Origin: SYAN01 sp049459795
GTDB taxonomy: Bacteria > Actinomycetota > Actinomycetes > Nanopelagicales > Nanopelagicaceae
NCBI GenBank assembly: GCA_049459795.1
Contig: JBMUDS010000016.1
Span: forward strand, 1 to 21,198
Reading direction: 5' to 3'
Length of the DNA stretch: 21,198 nucleotides
Below the pieces are notes generated by a model. The model was not told where the DNA came from. It made no database searches and saw only the letters and a list, made by a program, of their open reading frames with translations. The position numbers and the translations under genes are program-made. Shown piece after piece: positions 14,690 to 20,598 of this stretch (positions are counted from its first letter, which is position 1; each line of letters opens with the position of its first letter).

Positions 14690-14702
14690 GGTGAGAAGGA
14701 TA
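14690..14702 (-). promoter_or_regulatory. -10 element of the leader ORF
   Basis: On the minus strand TATCCT (14702-14697) is followed by 7 nt and the leader ATG at 14689. It is the same hexamer as in front of the lpqE-like gene. No Shine-Dalgarno and no good -35 are visible. This would give DUF4395 and following genes a promoter separate from thiX. Confidence 0.45.
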
Positions 14703-14755
14703 AGGAACTCACTCCCACTTAGCGACTTGCGAATAGATTGCAAGAACTCGCTCGA

Positions 14756-15172
14756 TTATGAACGAAGCGCTTCGATCGCCTCGATCAATTGTGAGCGCTT
14801 CGGAGCACCTACAGCGCGCCCCCGTTCGATCCCGTCCTTATCGAGGAAAAGAGTGGTCGGGGTAGAGCGGATATCCAAGGTTCGCACCAATTCAAGATGT
14901 GACTCAGCATCGATATCGACGTGACGAACCCCAGACATATCAGCGATTACATCAGTGATGAGGGTACGAGTCATGCGACACGGTGTGCAGAAGGCCGATG
15001 AGAACTGAACCAGGGTCCCTTCGCTTCCAAGCTCACCGCCAAGTAGGTCGCGATCGATTGCGCCTGAGACTGCACGAGCAGAACTCTTCACTTTCCCGCG
15101 TGAAGAGCGATACCAGATCCCATATGCGCTGGTGAGCGCAAGGATGATGAGGATTGGAACCAGGCTTTCCAT
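14756..15172 (-). CDS. thiX: Membrane-anchored thioredoxin-like protein ThiX
   Basis: The 138-aa protein begins with one hydrophobic helix (residues 2-20), followed by a basic stretch and a thioredoxin domain at about 45-138. The active site is FCTPCR with C62 and C65, and the cis-Pro loop is RSTPTTLFL. The anchor with basic residues just after it (YRSSRGKVK) predicts a cytosolic thioredoxin domain by the positive-inside rule. ThiX-type thioredoxins lie beside glnR and mshD in mycobacteria, as here. The gene diverges from glnR; the start codons are only 21 bp apart and share a 14-bp inverted repeat. The downstream leader ORF starts 66 nt after its stop. Confidence 0.88.
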   Translation of the reverse strand: MESLVPILIILALTSAYGIWYRSSRGKVKSSARAVSGAIDRDLLGGELGSEGTLVQFSSAFCTPCRMTRTLITDVIADMSGVRHVDIDAESHLELVRTLDIRSTPTTLFLDKDGIERGRAVGAPKRSQLIEAIEALRS

Positions 15173-15175
15173 GAC

Positions 15176-15189
15176 GGGTAACCTTACCC
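15176..15189. promoter_or_regulatory. Inverted repeat with overlapping -10 elements for thiX and glnR
   Basis: GGGTAA, CC, TTACCC forms a near-perfect 14-bp palindrome centred in the 21-bp gap. It contains TAACCT on the plus strand (15179-15184) and TAAGGT on the minus strand (15186-15181), overlapping by four bases. Transcripts would start almost at ATG 15194 and ATG 15172. It could be a bidirectional promoter, an operator, or both. Confidence 0.5.
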
Positions 15190-15193
15190 ACTT

Positions 15194-15901
15194 ATGGCGC
15201 GCATTCTCTTGCTGACAAATACCCGCGGTGCAAGCGCGGAAGTATTACCTGCGCTCACTTTGCTTCAGCACAACGTTCGCATCATGCCTGCTGAAGGATC
15301 ACTTCTTGTCGAGATCCCTGAAGTCGATTGCATCTTCCTTGATGCACGGAGGGAACTCCCGGCAGCGAAATCCCTTGCGAAACTCATGATCGCAACTGGA
15401 ATCGGATGCCCACTCCTTCTCATCACAACAGAAGGCGGCTTAAGTGCGATCACTGCAGAGTGGGGTGCAAACGATGTCATCATCGACACCGCGGGTCCCG
15501 CAGAGGTCGAAGCACGAATCCGCCTTGCTATCGGAAAACTTGAAGCACAAAGAATCGAAGCCGACCCGACGAGCGGTGAGATTCGAAGTGGCGATGTGAC
15601 GATCGATGAGAAGACCTACACCGCGAAAGTTCGTGGCCGCGCCCTTGACCTCACCTTCAAGGAGTTCGAACTTCTCAAATATCTCGCACAACATCCAGGA
15701 CGTGTCTTCACCAGGTCACAACTCCTTCAAGAGATTTGGGGCTATGACTACTTCGGTGGAACCAGGACGGTCGATGTCCATGTCCGACGCCTTCGTTCGA
15801 AGCTTGGTCCCGAGTTCGAAGCGGTGATCGGAACCGTTCGAAATGTCGGCTATCGATTCGCGGCGAACCCCAAAGATTCATCATTCTCTGAACAGCTCTA
15901 G
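15194..15901 (+). CDS. glnR: GlnR-type response regulator
   Basis: The 235-aa protein pairs a degenerate receiver domain (1-115) with a PhoB-type winged helix (about 138-228). The receiver keeps an Asp at the phosphorylation position (FLDARREL, D50) but lacks the usual acidic DD pair and the KPxxxxEL end, the pattern of actinobacterial GlnR, an orphan regulator with no kinase. The DNA-binding part, with RALDLTFKEFELLKYLAQ, YDYFGGTRTVDVHVRRLR and IGTVRNVGYRF, is almost family consensus. In other actinobacteria GlnR controls nitrogen assimilation genes; none is in this window. thiX, glnR and mshD sit together in M. tuberculosis too. mshD begins 5 bp after its stop, so the two are co-transcribed. 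Confidence 0.9.
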   Translation: MARILLLTNTRGASAEVLPALTLLQHNVRIMPAEGSLLVEIPEVDCIFLDARRELPAAKSLAKLMIATGIGCPLLLITTEGGLSAITAEWGANDVIIDTAGPAEVEARIRLAIGKLEAQRIEADPTSGEIRSGDVTIDEKTYTAKVRGRALDLTFKEFELLKYLAQHPGRVFTRSQLLQEIWGYDYFGGTRTVDVHVRRLRSKLGPEFEAVIGTVRNVGYRFAANPKDSSFSEQL

Positions 15902-15906
15902 CTCTC

Positions 15907-16812
15907 GTGAAGACTCTCGAGACGACTGATCCCATCCACCTTAAATCCGTCCTGACCCTGATCGCCGAGACGACGAGACATGACGGAATCCCGCCGGTAT
16001 CAGAGCATGTACTCCTTCATCTCCGTCATGGTGGCGATCAAGACGACCGTCACATCATCATCACCGATGAAAGCACTCCCGAAGGATCGATCGTCGGATA
16101 CGCCCACCTAGACCTCACGGATGAAGTAGAGGGTCCAAGCACTGAACTCGTGATCCATCCGAATCATCGAGGCAAGGGTTTCGGTCGTGCACTCCTTGAT
16201 CACGTCACTGAAGTCGCTGGCTCCACACTGAGACTTTGGGCCCATGGCGACCTACCTGGCGCGCAACACCTTGCTGAATCGCGCGGATTCACCCGCATCC
16301 GCACCGTGGTCCAGATGAGGCGCACTCTCAACTCTCCCTTGCCACCACTTTCTGATGCGATCCCGCTTCGAACCTTCGAGATAGGAAAAGATGAAAAGGA
16401 GTGGCTCGCCCTCAACAACCGCGCCTTCTCAGACCATCCCGATCAAGGAAATTGGACCCTTCACGATCTTGATGTGAGAAAGCGCGAACAGTGGTTCGAC
16501 GAGAAAGGATTCATTCTCGCAACAAACGATTCGAAGATGATCGGTTTTTGTTGGGTCAAGATCCATGGCGGAACGAAACATAAGGACCATGATCATGACC
16601 CGATCGGAGAGATCTACGTGATGGGAGTCGATCCCGATTCACATAAGCGGGGAATCGGTCGTCAGGTGACTCTTGCAGGACTTCACTTCATGCAAGACCA
16701 AGGCATCTTCTCTGCGATGCTCTATGTCGATGCTGCCAATGAGGCAGCGCTCCATCTCTATCGCTCACTCGGATTCAATGAGTGGGGTCGAGATGTCCTA
16801 TATCGCAAGTAG
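15907..16812 (+). CDS. mshD: Mycothiol synthase MshD (two GNAT domains)
   Basis: The 301-aa enzyme catalyses the last step of mycothiol synthesis, acetylation of Cys-GlcN-Ins with acetyl-CoA. It has a tandem GNAT architecture. The N-terminal acetyl-CoA loop is VIHPNHRGKGFGRALL (82-97) and the C-terminal one is YVMGVDPDSHKRGIGRQV (237-254), followed by YVDAANEAALHLYRSLGF. The MshD-specific block NRAFSDHPDQGNWTLHDL (171-188) is clear. A His/Asp-rich loop (KHKDHDHD, about 224-231) precedes the C-terminal motif. The only credible start is GTG 15907, 5 nt after the glnR stop, with no visible Shine-Dalgarno, implying re-initiation from glnR. The gene is convergent with the Ig-repeat protein, 13 bp apart. 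Confidence 0.94.
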   Translation: MKTLETTDPIHLKSVLTLIAETTRHDGIPPVSEHVLLHLRHGGDQDDRHIIITDESTPEGSIVGYAHLDLTDEVEGPSTELVIHPNHRGKGFGRALLDHVTEVAGSTLRLWAHGDLPGAQHLAESRGFTRIRTVVQMRRTLNSPLPPLSDAIPLRTFEIGKDEKEWLALNNRAFSDHPDQGNWTLHDLDVRKREQWFDEKGFILATNDSKMIGFCWVKIHGGTKHKDHDHDPIGEIYVMGVDPDSHKRGIGRQVTLAGLHFMQDQGIFSAMLYVDAANEAALHLYRSLGFNEWGRDVLYRK

Positions 16813-16825
16813 ACAGAGTACTTCT

Positions 16826-19123
16826 CTAACGGACAGTGAAAGTCTTCTTGTAGATCTCATCGCCTGAGACAGTGACACGAACCGTTCTCTGTCCTGGGCC
16901 CACTTTGTTCCTTCCGACTTTCCCTGCTGCGCCATTGATCGTGACTTTGCCTTTTGCACCACCGACTGAAACGGTGATCGTTCGACCTTTGAGTTTCGCG
17001 CTCACACTTGGCTCGATCGTGATCGTTGAGATCACCGCCGTCGATTGATAATTCCCATCAGCGGCTTGGAATGCAGTGATCATGACACGCCCCGCCTTCT
17101 TCGCCCGAAGCTTGTTATCTTCGATAGAGGCGACAGAGTTGGTGCCAACTTGATATCTCCAAGCACCACTTGATGTCGAGACCGGTGGCTTGATCGTGAT
17201 CAAATCCTTCGAGTAGGTAACTCTTGAATCACGCCAACTCTTCTCCGGTGAACCGGCAATCACTCGTACTTCGAACGTCTTCGTGGCACCGACGAACTCT
17301 GGAGTCGAAGCCTGACGTGCCGCCACTTCCACGACGCCAACCTTGCGCGCAGTGGGCTGATTTCCAACGATAGTGAGGACGCTCTCGTCAGAGGAGGTGT
17401 AGCTCCAACTACCTGACGAATTCGAAGATGGTGGAGTCAATGGTGTGAGCCGTTCGCCGAATACGTATCGCACTGGTGCTGGCGTGCTCAAAGTCGGTAC
17501 TGGCTTCACTGCGATCTGTAACGAGATTCCAGTCGAAGGCTCGAAGCCTTGGAATGCAGCCTGGGTAGCGATGATCGTTGTGACACCCCGCGCTAGCCCG
17601 AATGCTCTATCACCCTCCACGCGGACCAGATTCGGATCCGCAGAGGAATAACTCCATGCTCCGCCAGAATTGGATGTCGGTGGCGTGATGAGTGTGCCCT
17701 CTCCACCCAACCCTGCTTCAAGAGTTACAGGGGTTCCTAACGTCGCTGCGATACCTGTCACTTGAATAGCAGTCTGGGCTGTCGCGGTCTCCCAATTCCA
17801 ATCCGCTTCCTGGGTCGCTTTGATCACTCCTTGGCCGACCATGAGCGGGGTCACCTGTTCGCCCTCTACCTTGATGATCTCAGGTGTCATCGACTCGAAA
17901 GACCACGCACCACCAGCAGTGGAGCGAGGGGGCGTGATTCTGAATGTACCGTCGCTGTGCTTAGCGCTGAGATTCGGCCAATCGCCGATGGTTGGAATGA
18001 CGCCGGTCACCGTCAGCTTCGAAGTGACCGGTGCAGAGGCACCAAAATCGCCTGCTGCAGCTTGCACTGCCGTAATCGTTACCACCCCGCGTCCCTTAAG
18101 GATCGCATTCCCGCCCTCGATAACGGCAATCGAACTATCAGAACTCGTGTAACTCCATGCTCCTGTTGAATTGGAAGTAGGTGGAGTCAATGCGACTTTG
18201 TTCTCTGCGAAAGGTTGAAGTGAGACTGTACGGTCCGCGAAAGTCCCAAGTGTTGGTGGTGGTCCCTGCACAGTGACTGTCATGGACTTCGAAGTCGATG
18301 CGAAACTACCGAAGACTGCTTGAGTCGCAGTGATCGTCGCTTTACCAACTTTACGCGGCGTCAAAGTCGTGCCAACTATGGATGCCACAGTCGGATCCGA
18401 AGAGGTGAAAGTCCACGCACCTAGCGAAGGTGAGGTAGGTGGAACAAGAGTGATGGAGGAGACCGAGCCCAAAGTCAGAGTCTGATCCAAGAACGGTCCA
18501 ACAGTCGGGGCACCGCCCGTCACCGTCACTGTCATACTCTTAGAAGCACTTGCCCAATTCCAATTCGCGGCCTGGGTCGCGGTGATCGTGGTGGTTCCTA
18601 GCCCCACCACAGTCAAGATATTGCCTGCAATAGACGCAACACGGGTATTCGAACTCGCGTAACTCCAACTTCCTGCCGAAGTGGAGTTGGGAGGAGTTAG
18701 GGCCACTGAAGTGGTGTCCAAGGTGAGGTTGAGAGAAGCGAAGTCACCGAGGGTTGGCACTGCGCCATTGACCGTCAAGATGGTCGTCGTCGTGCGTGCA
18801 TCAAAGTCACCGGATGCTGCTTGGGTGGCTCGGATCGAAGTAGTACCAACAGCCAGGATCGAGGCTACGTTTCCTACGACTTTGGCGATCTTCTCGTCAG
18901 TGACCGAGAAAGTCCACGCGCCATTTGAATTAGATGTTGGCGGGGTCAACTCGATGACACCGACTCCCCACGTTGTCGTCACTGGAGCAAAGGGACCGAA
19001 ACTCGGCGTCACTGCATTAGCTGATGGGGTTGAAAGACCCATGATGAGTCCAGAGCACACGAGGAGCCCAAGGATTCGCATGCGGATTGATGATTTCTTA
19101 TCTCTTTCGCGCAGTGATCTCAT
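16826..19123 (-). CDS. Secreted protein of eight Ig-like (Big_2-type) repeats
   Basis: The 765-aa protein opens with a basic region, a hydrophobic core (ILGLLVCSGLIMGLS) and an Ala-x-Ala site at SANA, so a Sec signal peptide of about 37 aa is likely. Eight tandem repeats of about 82-87 aa follow, from about residue 41 to 705. Each has the frame TLGxF...LTPPTSNSxGAWSYTSSD...VAxIxGN...VGxxTITATQAAxxxF...VTV. A shorter, Lys- and Gly-rich tail of about 55 aa ends at TVR. No LPxTG, membrane anchor, lipobox or enzymatic domain is visible. The role is unknown; a cell-surface or extracellular structural or adhesive protein is the usual inference. ATG 19123 is chosen; an in-frame ATG 14 codons later would leave a more compact signal peptide. 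Confidence 0.85.
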   Translation of the reverse strand: MRSLRERDKKSSIRMRILGLLVCSGLIMGLSTPSANAVTPSFGPFAPVTTTWGVGVIELTPPTSNSNGAWTFSVTDEKIAKVVGNVASILAVGTTSIRATQAASGDFDARTTTTILTVNGAVPTLGDFASLNLTLDTTSVALTPPNSTSAGSWSYASSNTRVASIAGNILTVVGLGTTTITATQAANWNWASASKSMTVTVTGGAPTVGPFLDQTLTLGSVSSITLVPPTSPSLGAWTFTSSDPTVASIVGTTLTPRKVGKATITATQAVFGSFASTSKSMTVTVQGPPPTLGTFADRTVSLQPFAENKVALTPPTSNSTGAWSYTSSDSSIAVIEGGNAILKGRGVVTITAVQAAAGDFGASAPVTSKLTVTGVIPTIGDWPNLSAKHSDGTFRITPPRSTAGGAWSFESMTPEIIKVEGEQVTPLMVGQGVIKATQEADWNWETATAQTAIQVTGIAATLGTPVTLEAGLGGEGTLITPPTSNSGGAWSYSSADPNLVRVEGDRAFGLARGVTTIIATQAAFQGFEPSTGISLQIAVKPVPTLSTPAPVRYVFGERLTPLTPPSSNSSGSWSYTSSDESVLTIVGNQPTARKVGVVEVAARQASTPEFVGATKTFEVRVIAGSPEKSWRDSRVTYSKDLITIKPPVSTSSGAWRYQVGTNSVASIEDNKLRAKKAGRVMITAFQAADGNYQSTAVISTITIEPSVSAKLKGRTITVSVGGAKGKVTINGAAGKVGRNKVGPGQRTVRVTVSGDEIYKKTFTVR

Positions 19124-19137
19124 GGAAAAGAAGGGTA
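19124..19137 (-). promoter_or_regulatory. -10 element of the Ig-repeat gene
   Basis: On the minus strand TACCCT (19137-19132) is followed by 8 nt and ATG 19123; no Shine-Dalgarno is present. The expected -35 position falls inside the inverted repeat at 19149-19169. Confidence 0.4.
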
Positions 19138-19142
19138 TCTAC

Positions 19143-19172
19143 GCAATCATGAAATCAACGCGATTTCATTGC
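19143..19172. other. Inverted repeat upstream of the Ig-repeat gene
   Basis: ATGAAATC, five bases, then GATTTCAT forms a perfect 8-bp-arm palindrome (19149-19169). Outer GCAAT (19143) and ATTGC (19168) lengthen the stem if a small bulge is allowed. It lies 26-46 bp upstream of ATG 19123, over the -35 region, so it is placed like an operator. It also follows the aminotransferase gene by about 55 bp and could act as a hairpin in that mRNA. The remainder of the 103-bp gap also holds the 10-bp palindrome GTGAATTCAC (19195-19204) and a weak CTGAG/CTCAG hairpin (19204-19221). Confidence 0.55.
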
Positions 19173-19226
19173 ACTTTGTGAAGAAAAATTACCTGTGAAT
19201 TCACTGAGATGACGAACTCAGAGCGT

Positions 19227-20576
19227 TCAACTTACCAATTCCCTACACATCTTTCTGAACGCTTCCGTGTGTGCATCAACATCTGACCCTGTCGTCTCTG
19301 GTGAGATCAAAGCCATATTGTGAAATGGTGTGAGCAAGAATCCATCATTGAGAAGTCTCAAGTGGATGTACTGCTCCAACTCGAAATCTCCCGCTCGCGC
19401 AGCCTCACCACCGGTTCTCGGTGCATTCGCTTGGAAGAGATACTCACCGCGAGCGCCTAATCGATTGCAATGCCACGGTAGCGAGAACTCTGCGATCACC
19501 GCATCCACACCATCACACCAACGATTTCCAAGCGCAATCATCCGCTCAAATGCCTCTTCTGTGAGCACCTCAGTCAACGTCGCTCGCATCGCAGCCAATG
19601 AGAGCGCATTTCCAGCAAGCGTGCCCCCGATCCCGCCGGTATCGATCACTTCACGCTCAACACGTGATGCGATTCGATCCGCGATCTCGCGAGTCATTCC
19701 GAATGCACCGGTAGGGATCCCGCCACCTATCGACTTGCCGATTGTCAAGATGTCCGGAGAAAGCCCTACATCCTTAGTCATCCCACCAGGGCCCACCGAG
19801 ATGGTATGCGTCTCATCGATGATCCAGACCACACCATATTTCTTCGCGAGATCACCAACTGCCTTCAAATATCCCTCATCAGGCAGGACGATCCCGACAT
19901 TTGTCATCGCAGGCTCCATCAAGATCGCAGCGACATCTCCGGCACGGAGCGCAGCCTCCATCCCATCAAGATCATTGAACTCAACGACTCGTGTCGTCTC
20001 ATCGAGCGGCACCGGCGCTCCGATATTTCCTTCGCGAGCGACCGTCTTCCCATCACTATCCAATGTCGCAAAAGACTCATCAACAGATCCGTGATAACAA
20101 CGATCGATCACGATGATCTTCGACTTACCCGTAATCAACCTCGAATAACGGATTGCATGGCGATTCGCATCGGTTGCCGAGACGGTGAACTGCCATAACG
20201 GAAGTCCGAAACGTCGCCCCAACTCCGATGAAACTACTACCGCATCCTCAGTCGGAAGCATCGCAGTCATTCCCCGATCCAACTGCCCCTTGATCGCATC
20301 AACCGTCGCCCGTGGCGAATGCCCAGTCATCGAACCGGTATCGCCAAGGCAGAGATCGATCAATTCGTTTCCATCGACATCGACGAATCTCGCACCCGAT
20401 GCACGCTCGACGAAGAGCGGATACTTCCCTGGCCACTTCGCCATCCACGACATCGGGACTCCGCCAGGCATCACCGCCTTGGCTTTTTGAAAGAGCTCAC
20501 CAGATTTCGGATGAAGCGAGAGGAATCGCTCCTCTTCTTGAGCATTGAGCGTTCGAAGTCGATCTCGCTTGATCAT
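19227..20576 (-). CDS. Class III PLP-dependent aminotransferase, HemL-like group
   Basis: The 449-aa fold-type I enzyme has the class III features GARFVDVDGNELIDLCLGD near residue 61, IIDETHTI with the PLP-ring Asp D254, and DILTIGKSIGGGIPTGAFG with Schiff-base lysine K281. It is close to glutamate-1-semialdehyde aminomutases in layout, but the cofactor phosphate loop reads SATDANRHAIR where HemL has an SGTEA motif. The ATDAN form is typical of HemL-like transaminases that are not haem enzymes, including (from memory) D-phenylglycine aminotransferase-like proteins. The substrate is therefore unknown. The ATG at 20576 is 22 bp after the epimerase stop and has TAGGTT ending 6 nt before it. No haem gene is nearby. 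Confidence 0.85.
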   Translation of the reverse strand: MIKRDRLRTLNAQEEERFLSLHPKSGELFQKAKAVMPGGVPMSWMAKWPGKYPLFVERASGARFVDVDGNELIDLCLGDTGSMTGHSPRATVDAIKGQLDRGMTAMLPTEDAVVVSSELGRRFGLPLWQFTVSATDANRHAIRYSRLITGKSKIIVIDRCYHGSVDESFATLDSDGKTVAREGNIGAPVPLDETTRVVEFNDLDGMEAALRAGDVAAILMEPAMTNVGIVLPDEGYLKAVGDLAKKYGVVWIIDETHTISVGPGGMTKDVGLSPDILTIGKSIGGGIPTGAFGMTREIADRIASRVEREVIDTGGIGGTLAGNALSLAAMRATLTEVLTEEAFERMIALGNRWCDGVDAVIAEFSLPWHCNRLGARGEYLFQANAPRTGGEAARAGDFELEQYIHLRLLNDGFLLTPFHNMALISPETTGSDVDAHTEAFRKMCRELVS

Positions 20577-20588
20577 CCGCCGAACCTA
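20577..20588 (-). promoter_or_regulatory. -10 element of the aminotransferase gene
   Basis: On the minus strand TAGGTT (20588-20583) is followed by 6 nt and ATG 20576, with no Shine-Dalgarno. It lies in the 22-bp gap after the epimerase gene, so the aminotransferase may have its own leaderless transcript as well as read-through. Confidence 0.4.
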
Positions 20589-20598
20589 TCAAGGCAGG

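Noticed and set aside
14540..14755. tRNA or other structured RNA gene between DUF4395 and thiX
   Set aside because: I found no cloverleaf arms or CCA end. Only small hairpins (for example TCGGA/TCCGA) are present, and the leader ORF accounts for the stretch better.
14628..14924. Plus-strand ORF of 98 codons across the thiX 3' end
   Set aside because: It is antisense to thiX and to the leader ORF and has no family resemblance or Shine-Dalgarno.
15194..15901. A second RegX3/PhoP-type two-component regulator
   Set aside because: The receiver lacks the acidic pair and the KP motif and no kinase adjoins it. Sequence and neighbours fit GlnR.
19330..20094. Long plus-strand open frame (254 codons) opposite the aminotransferase
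   Set aside because: Composition is Ser/Arg/Pro-rich and without any recognisable motif. It is the antisense shadow of a well-conserved enzyme, kept open by codon bias.
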